From: Neelides folsomi
Lineage: Eukaryota > Arthropoda > Collembola > Neelipleona > Neelidae
DNA length: 64,000 bases
NCBI GenBank assembly: GCA_034687125.1
Contig: JAQGBZ010000270.1
Span: 1-64,000, forward strand
Reading direction: 5' to 3'
Part shown: positions 12,606-25,100 of the stretch, piece by piece
Position numbering within the stretch: the stretch's first letter is position 1
How the letters are laid out: each line of letters begins with the position of its first letter
Translations under genes and position numbers: made by a program
The notes under the pieces: model-generated
What the model was told of the DNA's origin: nothing
The model's input: the letters and a program-made list of their open reading frames with translations, nothing else
The model's database searches: none

Positions 12606-13643
12606 ATGGAAGGAATTCCTTTGGGCCACGGGCGAACTCATTTGAATTTTTTGAATCCGCAAGTTGGACCAAGCAATAATCTTCCCATTCTCCCCAAAGA
12701 AGAGAAGGAAATTGCCATTAAACTTCCCAGAGACCTTCCCAACTCTTTCCGTAAATCTATTAATATTAGCATCCAAAGGAGGCGTAATAACGACCGCGCA
12801 ATCATTAACTCAAGGGAAATTGAAGAGAATAAAAAAACTTTTGTCCCTGACTACGTCCGTGTCATCGTCGTCAAAGGTAGATTTGGAAGGAAATTGGGAA
12901 TTTAATTCCCGGTCTGAACTGAAGTGAACAAAGGGAGAGTCATAAGGCTTGGAATGCTTTTATTCACATAGCTTTTGAATTCTTGGTAGAAATGAGTCAA
13001 ATGGGACTTTTAAAATATTGATTTTCATCAAAGAGCCAATTAATTAGGTTCCTTTCCATTCCACTCCAAATGGAGAATTCGGGCAATTAATAAGCCTTTG
13101 GAATGAAGAGACCTAATGGGAGAAAAGGGTAATTTCTTTAACGATTGACTTTTATTTTTACAGATGTGAACGGGCGAAAGAAGGAATTGCTCATTCCCGC
13201 TTCTCTTGATTTGGAAAGGCCCAAGAGACCAAGAACTATTTTTTCAATCGGACAGCTCCAAGCACTGGAATCTGCTTTTGAGGAAAATCATTTCCTTTCT
13301 GAAGAAAAACGGACAATTCTCGCTTCGTCGCTCGGACTAACGCAAAATCAAGTAATTGCTTTTTTTATATTTTTTTCACTTAATTAAGGATATTCAATAA
13401 ATTCATTAAATATTTATAAATGACAATGGCATGTTCAACTTACAATTACAATTTTTGTAGTTAAATGGAAGAATTAATAAAGTGTTTATTTTATAGATTA
13501 AGATTTGGTTCCAAAACAGAAGAACAAAACAAAGACGGGAAGGAACGACAGAGAAAAAGAAGCCAAAAGCTGAAAGCTTCCCTTATAATTACTGCTATAC
13601 TTCTATGGACCATTATAGATTTTATCATTCATGTTACCAATAA
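12606..13643 (+). CDS. Homeobox transcription factor, EMX/VAX/NOT-like
   Basis: Three exons, 12606-12876, 13164-13351 and 13497-13643, give a 201-aa protein. The homeodomain covers about residues 110-169: RPKRPRTIFSIGQLQALESA at its start, helix 3 IKIWFQNRRTKQRR, with Arg5, Trp48, Gln50, Asn51 and Arg53 positions filled as in DNA-binding members. The second intron splits the homeodomain between positions 44 and 45, a site used by several ANTP-class genes. The RPKR.RT.FS start resembles EMX and the RRTKQ end resembles VAX; NOT-type is also possible, so no symbol is given. A basic tail (EKKKPK) and a short Tyr/His-rich C-terminus follow. The protein is small and no EH1 repressor motif is certain. 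Exon 1 was placed by phase: it ends AAA G, joining AT GTG of exon 2. An AATAAA signal lies at 13744-13749. Confidence 0.85.
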
Positions 13644-14331
13644 TTCATGTTTATATAACTGGTAAAATATTTTTATATGTTTATACTACTTGAAATATTT
13701 AGGTAATATATGAGTATAAATATTACAATAGTAAGTAATAGACAATAAATTTTGGAAATAATTTATTGTGAATAGAAACATCCTTTTGTCTTTATTCATT
13801 GACTCTCAATCACAATTCCCTGATTAAGTAATTTATTCGATAATTGGATATACAGATAATTTATAGTAATATAGTAATATGTATTCTATTGCTATTATAA
13901 ACATAGGCATTACATGGTTTTTTACACAACATAGGACAAAAAAGTCTTTAATTTGATTGTCATAATATTTTTAGATATTCATAAATACAATATAATTTAA
14001 TAGTCTGCATTTTGTATCAAAGAGTATAAAGCACTACACAATATACATTTGTCCATTGAGCGTAAAATGTTATTCTTATTTTAATTTATTACGCTTATTT
14101 TAATTATAAAATGAATTTCAACGATGTTTTTGAGGTTGTTAAATTGTAATATTATGTAAATCATAAAATTACTAATAATTTATAAGTGTGCATTTTATGA
14201 AAATATTTTATACTAATTTATATTTACATATAAATTGAATTTCCAATTAGATTAATAAAATATGATGAAACAATTCTTTTTATGTAATTCTTGGTAATAA
14301 TTTAAATTTTAATGATTATATAATTGAGTTA
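13644..14331. other. Short convergent intergenic region
   Basis: AT-rich spacer between the stops of the + strand homeobox gene and the - strand tetraspan gene. A TTTATT (AATAAA on the minus strand) at 14085-14090 could end the tetraspan transcript. No other signal was seen. Confidence 0.5.
13744..13749 (+). promoter_or_regulatory. Polyadenylation signal of the homeobox gene
   Basis: AATAAA lies 101 nt past the stop codon at 13641-13643, at a usual distance for a short 3' UTR. Confidence 0.45.
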
Positions 14332-17300
14332 TCAGCGACCAATAATTTGAGGTTCATCCGCGCCTTCTTCAGCTCCTTTGTCTCCTTTTCTTTTAGCCGA
14401 GTAAACGAGGAAAACACATCCGGTGATTAAATAAACACCAAAAACTCCCCATCCCATATAGAAAGAATACCCTGAAATAAGTTAATAAAGACATTTATAG
14501 TACTTATAACATTTAATTAAAAACTACATTTTCCAAACTCACCATAAGTTATCAATTCTGGATCGAAATTTTGAGGAATATTTATTTTCTCATATCGGAA
14601 CTGCGTAATAAAAACTTCTAAAACCACCAGCACTGTGGATGCTAAATTAAACCAAAAATCCACTATTTATATAAAACCATAAAAGACATTTAATTAACTT
14701 TATTTAAGTAAATACATTTTATTAACTGAAGCATTAAGCCTATAAAATTATTTATTAAAGATAAAGATAAGAAAATATAAGAAGGATTTTTAAAGGACTA
14801 ATCTTGACAAATGACTTTTATTGATTAGTACCTATATTAATAAGCTATGTGCTATAGTATCACTAATATTTCTCATATCCGGAAGTTAAGTACGATCTAA
14901 AGGACATAAATGAAATATGACAAAGAATCAACATTATCAAATATTGAAAGGTTGTGGAAACACTGGTAAGTATAGGAGAGGGATAAAAACGTCGTTGGGA
15001 GTTGTTGTTAAGTGTATTAGTCCTAATGCCCGGAGCTTCCTGATGAAAGCGGAATTCTCCTCCATTTCTCCTTCCCCACTTTCATCATTATCCTAATGAT
15101 CCTAATGAGGAGCGAAGGTGAGCTTTCCCAGTCATTCCGGAGATTACCGCCGTCCTTACCATTTAAAAAGAAAAGCCCAGCGGCCAGACGCTTATACATG
15201 TAACGAGAGTTCTTGAAAGTGTAAAATGCGGCTATGAGGGTCATTCCCATCATGCCCAAGCTGATGACGGCAAAACAAATTTCAGTCCTTCTGTAATCTG
15301 AAAATTGCAAATTTTAATACAAACACTTATATTGCAAAATTTTTAATATACAAATATTTATGTTGCAAAAATTTTAATGTACCAATTTTAATATATGGGA
15401 AATATTTTAATATACAAATTTTAATTTTATAAAGATGATATGACTAAATATATAAAATATATATGTATTTATGTATGTAATATATCTGTATGCTAAATAC
15501 AATGTATTGTGTAGGTATATAAAACATAGGAGATTTAATATGTAAATTTGTTATAACTTGACTGATCAATTCATGCTCTACTTCACCACGTTGAGTCTAA
15601 TGCCCTTAATCGCTAAATAATCGCCTGTCTGCATCCTTTCTAACCGATCGGATCTTTTGAAAGCTTTTGCTCATCCCTATGCGGTTTGGCTTCATCTTTA
15701 TCAAGATCGCATTTGTTTATCGAAAACTTCCTATTTAAAGTAAAGGAGTTGACTCGATTAAATTCCAAAGTGCTTTTGTTTTCTATTTCAATTAACTTGT
15801 TAATCAAACAACAATTTAGCTTCCTATCTTCATATACTGATCTAACTAACTAAGTAAATGTGTTGTATTTTAGATTGTACACTTTCCTTTTGTTAGCTCT
15901 CATAACAAGGAAGTCAAATACAGAATGCGTTTGCGTATTTTGAAGATCTTGTTATGATAAGATAAAAACTAAATTGGATTTATTTAAGGCATTTCATCAT
16001 TACGTTAAAGATTTAATAAGATATAAGAATCGTATTAACGAGAATTAATTTAGCGTTGTAAGGAATTTCGCTTTATTAATAATTGTGATAAACTTATCTG
16101 GTTTTCGCATACTTCCATATTAAATAACTAAATGTAAGCATTGTTAAACTCATAAGAATACATGGTATTGATGAAAGCATAAAACTGGTGATATATTTAG
16201 TATTTATATGATTATATGGATTTATAAAATATAAGAAGATTGGAGTTTATGTCAATCGACTTATTTTCCTAAGGCTATCAAAACTTGATTTCGGATTGAG
16301 TCGAATTGGGATAATCGACTCCCCTTTTCATAAAATTCTATAAAGGAAAAATCTCGAGGCTTTAGAGTTTAGCGAGGCGGAAGTGAAAAAGAATAGGAAA
16401 TTCATTGAATAGAAAGCGTAGTTTATCATCATCATCTCCGCTCACCAATGACGTGTTCATCCAACCGATTTCTTCGGATCTCTTCTTCATCAGGAAAAAA
16501 TTCGTGACTTTTACACCATGCTGTGAGAAATTAATTTTTAATTAATTGTCAGTTCCACATAAATATTTTAATGAATATTACTTAAATATATAAATATACA
16601 GGGTGGGCCATAAGTTCTTTTAAAAATAAACAATAGTATAAAAAGCGAATTATTGCACACCCTGTACAAAATTTACATATTCAATTTTTAATTCTTAAAT
16701 TACTAAACATATTTCGACACAATGTTCGGCTAAATATTTCTGCTCAAAGTTTGGGTGAAAGTAAGTGGGTCAGAGGTCAACTCGTAAAGTGAAAATGAGA
16801 CTTTATTAACGAGAAAAATACAGGACTGACTTGGACGGTAATTATGGAGAGACTGTCCTTAAATGAAAGTTTTACGTAAAGGAAAACATCACCAATTATT
16901 TCCATAACACACTTGAGTGTTTTAACAATTAACAATAATCATTTAACAAGTGAATAACCATAACAAAACAAATGATTAATACTAACTTTGTGTTATTGTA
17001 ATTTAGATCATAACGAGTGAGCCAATTCATTCGCCTCACATAGGAATTATTTTTACAATGGAAAAAATAAGAACACAGCATTTGCGTAGATCATAGGGAA
17101 ATGTATTTCGCAAGTAATCCCGTGTAAACGACACGGCATATTCTTGATATAGGCTTTTATATGATGGCTTTGAAATTTTATAATTACTATTTAGTTATAA
17201 AATATCCAAAATGGCACACACGCTCGAGGAATTGCATCAGAACATTGAAAACGGTGTAGATGCAATTAACAATCAAATGTTGAATAACGTGTTTGTTAGT

Positions 17301-18914
17301 ATTAGAAGAAGAGTTGAAGTTTGTTTGGAACAAAATGGGCATCATTTCACTCATATTCTGTAAATAAATGTACACGGCGTAATCATGTAAACATTACTTG
17401 TATGCTAAATTCTGCGTCCTATCTTTTCCATTGTAAAAATAACTCCTGTGAGGCAAATGAATTGGCTCTCTCGTTACATAATTTATAAATTAAAGTTAAA
17501 AGTAAAATGGTAATGTTGGTTCAAACTTTCTTCAGTCGAAAAAGTTTTGCACTCTCTCCAAAGGCCTGTTTGGCCATTCACAAAAACTTTCCCACTACTT
17601 GAATTACTTTCCCTCAAGTCGTCTTCCCCAAGTTCCACAACCGACCTAAAAATTTGTAAAAATTGATGAGTTTGGTTCAATTCGGAATATCTCGATCGTG
17701 ATATTTGCCCATGATGTTTGCCATTTGACCCTGACTCGACTTCTTTCTCTTCTATTAGGAACGAAGGGATTCTTGTGTTAGGAACAAAGGAATTCTTCCA
17801 TTAGGAACGAAAGAGCAATTACGAAGAATCCAAAGAAATCATGAATATGCATTCTCGATCTCAATGGCTCAAATGGAAATAAAAGGAGTTTGGGGAAAGG
17901 AAGATTAAGTGGGAAGCTTTGCGATCTCCATTCAAGATCTTTTGACTTGCTGAGTGGAAGACAATGTGGAAAGCATTGGGTTTAATTTTATATCATTCAA
18001 GCCCCAAGATGCTCATGATCAAATATGAAGCCAAGAAAGTTGCTCAATGTTCACTTCACGGATTTTAGGAAATAATGATGAAGGAAATGCTGCAAGGGCT
18101 AGAAATTGCTACAGGAATCCCTAAATTGCTTACCCCATCCCTGAGACATTATTTTATTGTTAATAGCGTCTACAACTTCTCATTCACTTTATAATGTTCA
18201 TTCTGCATACATTATATCTATGTATATGGAAAATTAAATAGGTATTTAATACTTATAATAGTCTTGCTTTTAGTCATACTATATTAATTACACTATTAAA
18301 ACAATAAAAAATACCTATCTGTCATTTAAAATTTTCTAAGTTTATCTAAGTTTGTCTAAGTTAATTTTTTTGTTTTAATAAAGAAAAATGCCTCGTATGA
18401 AAAAAGCTTTCATGATATTAAATTCATATAACAAAGTTTAAGTTAATAAATTGATGATTTATCAAAAATGGCTTCTAATAATTTTTCCTTAGCTTTTTAG
18501 GTTTTTATTCTTTCTAAGTTTTTATCAAATCTAATTAAATTAGCCGATGTAAAGTGTGTTAATAGCAGATGAAAAAAATGGGAAAATTAATTGTCCTAAT
18601 GTAAAAGTAATACTAATAACTATGTTAGCTATAATATGTCATGTCATGTCATACCATGAATCGGTCATCACAGCTACGATCCAACAGAGAGAGGCGATGA
18701 GAGAAAAAACAGAAAGGACGAGCATGGTCTTTTTTTCACATCGAATTCTCCTCAGAATTTCCTCTCTTCTTTCTTTAGCTTTGGCAATTAAATCCGCTCT
18801 TCTTTGTCTTTCTCTCTCGGAGCTTTTATTAGTTCTGGTTGAGACCATTTCGATCTCAGGTGAGACGTTTCGTTGGCCCCTTGAGCCCCCAAGTCCATTT
18901 TTTCCTTTCTCCAT
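14332..18914 (-). CDS. Claudin/PMP22-superfamily tetraspan (calcium-channel gamma-like)
   Basis: Exons in transcript order are 18914-18655, 17645-17527, 16520-16446, 15297-15160, 14641-14543 and 14471-14332. The phases (2,1,1,1,1) all agree and yield 276 aa. The first ATG after an in-frame stop is at 18914. An unusual basic, charged cytoplasmic N-terminus of about 60 residues (SERERQRRADLIAKAKERR) precedes TM1 (64-82). The first extracellular loop carries the family signature: Trp87, then GLW (114-116), Cys119 and Cys129 spaced nine residues apart, plus an N-S-S glycosylation site at 101. TM2 (about 157-180) is CFAVISLGMMGMTLIAAFYT. TM3 is AAGLFFLNASTVLVVLEVFI, and TM4 follows YGYSFYMGWGVFGVYLITG. 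The tail is short and charged. Members form junctions or modulate channels; which of these applies cannot be read here. The donor of exon 2 (GTTTGA) is weak but preserves frame and the Cys spacing. The gene ends 690 bp from the convergent homeobox gene. Confidence 0.85.
16597..16666. mobile_element. 70-bp ACAGGGTGGGCC mini-element, copy 1
   Basis: It starts TACAGGGTGGGCCATAAGTT and ends CACACCCTGTA, with TA at both borders as expected for Tc1/mariner-type insertion. The centre is AT-rich (TAAACAATAGTATAAAAAGC) and non-coding. It lies in an intron of the tetraspan gene. It shares its ends with the copies at 26756, 29782 and 31560 and with the longer relative at 21792. Confidence 0.75.
17011..17476 (+). 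mobile_element. Mariner-like transposon relic with 50-bp terminal inverted repeats
   Basis: The left end (17011-17062, TAACGAGTGAGCCAATTCAT onward to TTTTTACAATGG) and right end (17428-17476) are inverted copies differing at only a few positions. TA stands at both borders. The 466-bp unit is far too short for an active element. Its interior keeps the C-terminus of a transposase (see 17211-17363). It sits in the first intron of the tetraspan gene, just left of exon 2. Confidence 0.8.
17211..17363 (+). pseudogene. Transposase C-terminal fragment (Tc1/mariner type)
   Basis: A frame of about 50 codons ends at TAA 17361-17363. It reads TLEELHQNIENGV, then MLNNVFVSIRRRV, then CLEQNGHHFTHIL. This matches the usual tail of mariner-like transposases: a helix ending in RRR, then a Cys-Leu and a Gly-x-His-Phe-x-x-x-Leu end. 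The DD(D/E) catalytic part is absent within the element, so it is a dead remnant. Confidence 0.75.
17755..17815. repeat. 23-bp tandem repeat, about 2.6 copies
   Basis: TTAGGAACGAAGGGATTCTT plus GTG repeats at 17755, 17778 and, partially, 17801, with a few substitutions. It is intronic in the tetraspan gene and non-coding. Confidence 0.7.
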
Positions 18915-20292
18915 TGCTTTCAAGAGATCTCAAAGATCTTGAGACTTCAAAGATCTTCCCAGTGCTTTTTACTTTAAAGATCTCAATGCTTTTTCCTTTT
19001 TTGTATACTGATACTTTAATATCAATATGACTTTGTTGGGAAGAAAAAGTGTCCTAATTTTCCTCAGAGGATTTTCCGTCAGAGGAAACTGCCGAGTCTT
19101 AGGAATTATCAAATGCGGATTGAATTCGGATTTTTTTATGTGGAAAAATAGTAAAAAGAAGTGAGCGTGAGTTCCGTGGTGAATTTTCCCCCTTCTGGTT
19201 CTTTAACACTCTATGGGATTGTTATTGGGATTCTCCTCACATCACATCTAATATTTTTTACTGTCGAGACTTGACTTCAATTGCGAAACTCAATGAGTCT
19301 GCCCAACCCTCGCATTATGATTTCTCGGAAGATGAGGAAAGGAGATGATGATGACTTCGCGGCATGGCAAATGGGAAGATCAAAATCGTCACGAGTCAAA
19401 TATTCAACCACGAGGGTTCAGACACTGTTTATCTCTTTTTCACTCCCCTTCAATAATCCCTTACGACTTTTTTCTTTTATTTATTTCCACAAGTTTAATT
19501 CCTTTCCCATGTTCACTTTTTTTAAAAAAATTTTCAAAAAGATCAGAAGCTCTTTCAAAAATGATTTTTAGAAGATTATTCAAATATGATTTTCGAAAGA
19601 TTTTTAAACTTATTTAATTAATTTATAGAATATTAAACAGTGTTAAATGAAGTTTTAATTAACGGGATTAATATTGTTCAATGGGATAATAAATATTTGT
19701 TATTCAATTGGATTTTATACAGATATTACATATGGATATTTATGTAATTTGTTAATGGAACCAATCTTTAATTAAATCTGCGTTCCGGCCAAAGTTGAGA
19801 TTAAAACTGAATCTCGGGTGTAGAAGAAGAATGGGACGTGAAGGAGGGAAAAGCAATAAGGTTGAACCTTGTGAAAGTGAGAGATTTACACACAGAGCTT
19901 TGGACCTATATTTAGATATCATTTCCTATCACCACTTCTGCCCTAGAATCCCCAAGTCCAAAATTAGACAGACTTGACACACCGATAGAAATTCTGTGAG
20001 TTTAAAAGGCCCTGGGAGTAATAAGATCTTTTATGGATTTGACATTCTCAGGAAACTCAGGATCTTGAATTCTTGCACAGAAAGATTTTAATTAATTAAA
20101 AAAGGATTTTCCTACCAATGTATAAGAACGTATAAAAACCATAAGGAGACTCATTCTTTACAATTTCGTAAAATTCACAAATTCACAAGCTTAGATATCT
20201 CCCACATTTCTCCAATTTCGTTTCTTTCATCAATATCATTTTAAAGATTAAAGATTCTAGCTTCAGTAACTCTAACTGAGATTTAAAATCAT

Positions 20293-20320
20293 AACCTAAC
20301 CTATGTAGCCTAACCTAACA
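20293..20320. repeat. Interstitial CCTAA-type tract
   Basis: AACCTAACC...GCCTAACCTAAC is a short degenerate run of the pentamer used at most arthropod telomeres (TTAGG on the other strand). A second, shorter run (CCTAACCTAACTT) lies at 21058-21070. They are too short to be telomeric and are weak evidence of lineage. Confidence 0.4.
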
Positions 20321-21791
20321 TATATTGTACATAGTACATACATATTTATGTAAGTGTACTATGTATGGTATACTTTATATAGAAGATACTTGGATCAAAA
20401 TTTCAAAGGTTTTAGCTCTCTGTAAATATTGCTTGAAATTTTTTAATCATGAAATTGCCTGAGCTTTATAAAGGTTTATGGGATTCTTAAATTGTAATAT
20501 ATGAGGGTTTTGATTCGTTTAGGATGTTTTAGCTCTTGGCATATTCCTTGTAGATATAATTTTAAATTCATGGTGTTTCTTCTATTGTTAGCACAAGCTG
20601 GATCTTGATGATTTGGGTGAACCTGAAATCCTGTCCTGATTAAATATTCCTTCACAATTATTCCTGACTTGGTCGGGGCCGGCTTTTTCCCGGATATCCT
20701 TTAGAATATAAGAATAGATGAAAGTCGGGAAAGTGGCTGGCTCAGATGAGACAACACATTAAATGTGATAAGTCGGTTCTTGCCGGAGGATTCCTCGCCC
20801 TTTTCCCCAAATGGTGGTGAACTCTAAACAAATGTTAATCGAAATGTGGTAGAGCTCTTGGTTAGAAGCCAAAAATAAATATATGGCTTGTGTACACACA
20901 TACAGATACAATCCAAACTTTGTTTCCCTTTTATCTCCCCATACCTTCCCTACAATACAACTAATTTTCATCTTCAAACTTCCTAAGCTAAACTATACTC
21001 AACAACAGCTTGGCTTATTAGCAAACTTACGATACATATTAAAGACACTTATACAAACCTAACCTAACTTATGTGTCCTTATTCTACTTATGTATAATAC
21101 ATACATCAAAGTATGGTATATCTTATGATTCTTATATATACAATAAGTATGTACAGTACATTCTTGAGATAATTTATACTTGCTATTAAATAGTTTAAAA
21201 TTGGGAACTATAAAGATCCCCAAAAATTGAAAAAGGGCATCGACTCGAATATTCCGAAACTCAGTTTATTCCCAAAAGTTTGGAAAACAAACATTTGTTA
21301 ACTTCATGTGTAAGAATTTAACTATCAAAGGCAATTCTAGTGAAAGAAACATTAAAGAGAAATGTTGCAAATATCTTGAATAAGTTAAATAACTAATCAA
21401 TTATTATGTACATATCATATGCTGCATGTACCAAATTCTATCCAAAAACTCGACTGTAGCAAATGATTCTTTATACAGATAAAACATAGGAAAGAAACAA
21501 GGAATAAAATATACAGAGAAATATATGTATACAAATACAAAAAAAGTTATTTGGCGCAGCTGGAAATGATATGAAAGGTTTATAAGTTTATGCCGCATTT
21601 TCGTCTTGCATTTACGATTAGATCAACACATGAAAAGAAAGCATTCCTAAATCAAAGATAGAAAGTGAGAAGTTAAATACTCCCATGCATGGAATTCCGT
21701 TTCAAAAAAATTTAAGATTTTTATAAATGTGATACATTTATTCATTTCATACATACAATTATATAGTATATGACTTTTATTCATACTTTTA

Positions 21792-22196
21792 TACAGGGAG
21801 GGCCATAAATATCTTTATTTTTTTAATGGATAACCACTTTAATATGAGTAAAGATAAATATCTTTAATCATTGGCGATTCATGATGAATATATCCATCTA
21901 CTATGACGCAAACTAAAAACTGATTTAGTCAAACCGTAAATAAACAATAGCAACTTTTCAATGAGAAAGAGCGATTATTCACATCGAGTGCTATGTGTAG
22001 ACGAGCAAGTGAAGCTGTCGAAGGCCTTTTGCAACGTTGCCTCGAAGCTGGTAAAACTCAAGTCACAAAATAATGTTGCTGAATATATTATATAATTAAT
22101 ATATAAGCATTACCAGTGCCAAATATTATGAAAATTGGTCAAAGATTAAAAGAGATACAAGCAGATTAAAAAAAAGATACTTATGGCCCTCTCTGT
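21792..22196. mobile_element. 405-bp relative of the ACAGGGTGGGCC elements, with decayed coding tail
   Basis: The ends are TACAGGGAGGGCCATAAATA at left and GATACTTATGGCCCTCTCTG then TA at right. They are imperfect inverted repeats with TA at both borders. The interior carries a frame ending TAA at 22071-22073 that reads CRRASEAVEGLLQRCLEAGK. This resembles the last helix of a mariner-type transposase. It may be the better-preserved parent type of the short copies. Confidence 0.65.
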
Positions 22197-25100
22197 ACAT
22201 ATCTGAACTTATGTTTTATATGTTATGTATAACGAAAGCATCCGTAATATCAAAAGCGAACTCATTCAAAGCCCTATTTATAATATATTATTTAAAGGTA
22301 TAATTTATCATTCTAACTGGGAAATAAAAATGATTCAACTTTCTCTCTAAAAACTCTGCATTGAAAAATAAATCAAAGAGAGAGATGATATTTTAAAAGA
22401 GGAACAAATTTTTATCAGTTAATTTTATATACAATATACCGTAAAAATAACTATTTTTTAGATTCCGAATTCCGAACAAAACTTTAGCATGTGACTTTAA
22501 CATTTAATTGAAAAAAACTTTTAGTTCGAGTTTTATTACATAGTTTCAGTTTCATTTGCGAGTTTTACTTTTGCAATTCCAATTTTGCAATTTTCCTAAA
22601 GTCACGCAAAATTATATTCAATCTACAACCGGAGACTTCTCATTTTGCCGAAAGGTAATTTAATATAAAATCATTATATTTGATATTCAAAATGTTCTAT
22701 TCGTACAGTCATACAACGACTTTGTCATACATATAAAATTGTATAATTGTATATAAGTAATACTTATATGTACAAGTTAAAGACAATTAAAAATATCAAT
22801 TTACATAAATTGCTCTTTTGTTAAGCTTCAAAAATAAGCGCTTTTGGAATATAGCTTATGTAAATCATTTCGATCAATAAAGTTTAAAGTGTATGTTAGG
22901 TCTATAGGATAATGTATTGGTAAGTATGTATGAAATATCCAAATGTAGGGTCATATACATTTCCAAGCTTAAGAGTCAAATTATGACCTTTTGAAGAAAA
23001 GTTATGATGTTCAAAATATGGTGGAGAGGAATAAGGGAATGGGCAAAGTGGGAAATGGATTTCTTTATGTCGTCCGTTATTGCGAGTAATTTGTATGAAT
23101 GTAACGACCATTCTGTGCATACTTTCGTTACATTGTGTGCAGAGTTGATGTAAGAAAAAGAAATAGAACTACATTACTTAGAAGTTATAATCATACAAAA
23201 CGACCCAGTTGGGTTAAACATTTTCTATTTTTCTCTTGCTATTTTTTATTCTTAATTTTTATAATTCTGGGAGAATAATCTTAAGATTAAATATCATATG
23301 TAATTAATTTAATAATTTCATAAAGTTAAATAAATTATTCATTTAAAATTATAATATTAAATTTTATGTAATAAAATTAATAGAATAAAAAAATGTGGCT
23401 GCTTAATGAAAAATTGTAAAGATAAAAATTGTAGAATTAAGATTTATAAGTAAAATAATAAATTAAGATTTTATATCAATTCTACTGTAATAGTTAAGCT
23501 ATTATACGCACATGCTCCCATTTAAAATTCAAGCAGCACCACTGATGATTTCTCGCTTCATTTAAGAATACATTTATACGCAGCTCAAATAAGCGGGAAA
23601 ACTATTCATAAATGCAAACTGCCTTTACAAATTACGGTCTTTGATCTTTTATTATTTATTTATTTATCATGTCCATATTTACAGATATCATATTTAGCTG
23701 AAATGTTTCATCTCCTATTGTGACACTGTGACACTGTGAGATGAGAGAGAAAGTGAAGATGTTCTGTGGATGAGTTTCTTTGGATGAGATTGGAAGGGTC
23801 GGGTGAGGAGAAAAGTAAGTGCACCTATCCCAATCGGCTTAATAGTTGGAAGGGGAGATAAAAGAAGATTCTTCGAAGGGGGAATAAATTGGGGAGGAAA
23901 CGCAAGCGCCAGGGATCTTCATCTCCAACTCCTTGAAAAAACCTATCTCCATGAAACAGAGAAACTGTATATCTTTTATGCACATCAAGACACAACTTTT
24001 CCCCTCAACAATCTCAAAGTTATCTCCTCAGTTCTCACCTTCAGATATGAATATCATTTTGTGGGGGTTTTCTCCGCTCCTCATAGAAAGGGTCGTAATG
24101 TCATTTAAAAAATAATAATTCACTCAATAATGGCTTTTTCCTTTTAAAACTCTGTCAGAACTGGTTTTAATATCTGGAGGCATTTTTTAATATTTTTTAA
24201 TTTAATATATGTATGCAACGATTTGGTATTTTAATATGAATAGAAAAAGAAGGTTTAATTAAATGAAGCATTTTAATATTTTCATTATACAAATCATTCA
24301 ATATTAAATGTGAAAACTGGAAAGGCTAGAAAAATATAAAATTACATAAAATGTTATTAAATTACATTTTTGTAGACCGTGGAATCAAATTGAACTTTTT
24401 CACAATCACTTATTCATTTGCTTGATTTACATTTCTTTTGCAAATATTTTCCTTTGAACTCTTACATTAAGTTCTATTTAATCATGAAAATCTTCAAAAA
24501 CGGAACATTAATATGATTAAGAACAAACACAAATGTTGCAATTTTACATATAAAGTAAATAATTACATTTAAGTACATTGGTTATTCAAGTTATGTTTCA
24601 GCTATACTTTAGTATTGAATAGTTAAAAATCTTATAAAATGTCCAAGTTTCCTTTCTAGCTATATAAATCAAGTTAGTCATTACTTCATTACAGTAATAA
24701 TTATTTTTAAGTATAAGCATATAAAATTTAATTTATTTATTTTAGATATTAGACATAATAAATATTTATTTACTACCTAGTATATTCATTCTTCATTTTC
24801 ACAATTCAACATTTAAATAGCATTTTAAATTGAAATATGTTTGACAGGTTCTTTATAATATTTTTCTTAATCCATCAAAAATCATTAAAAACATTGATAG
24901 AATTTAAACTATTTTGAAAATCTAAATTAATTTTTATCCAATTGTTTTATTAAATATCAATCAATCAGTATCAAGTACTCCCAATTTTATATTCCAATTA
25001 TCGCGTTATAAATTGCGTTATCCAAATAATTCCACTAAATTGATTAAATATAAATCCGCAATGCATGGTACACAATTACTAGAGGCACACTTATTTATAT

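Noticed and set aside
18556-18942. 128-codon plus-strand open stretch
   Set aside because: It is the antisense shadow of the first coding exon of the tetraspan gene.
23803-24108. 101-codon plus-strand open stretch
   Set aside because: It starts at GTG, no family was recognised, and no flanking splice sites support it. GC is slightly raised, so it was kept as a note only.
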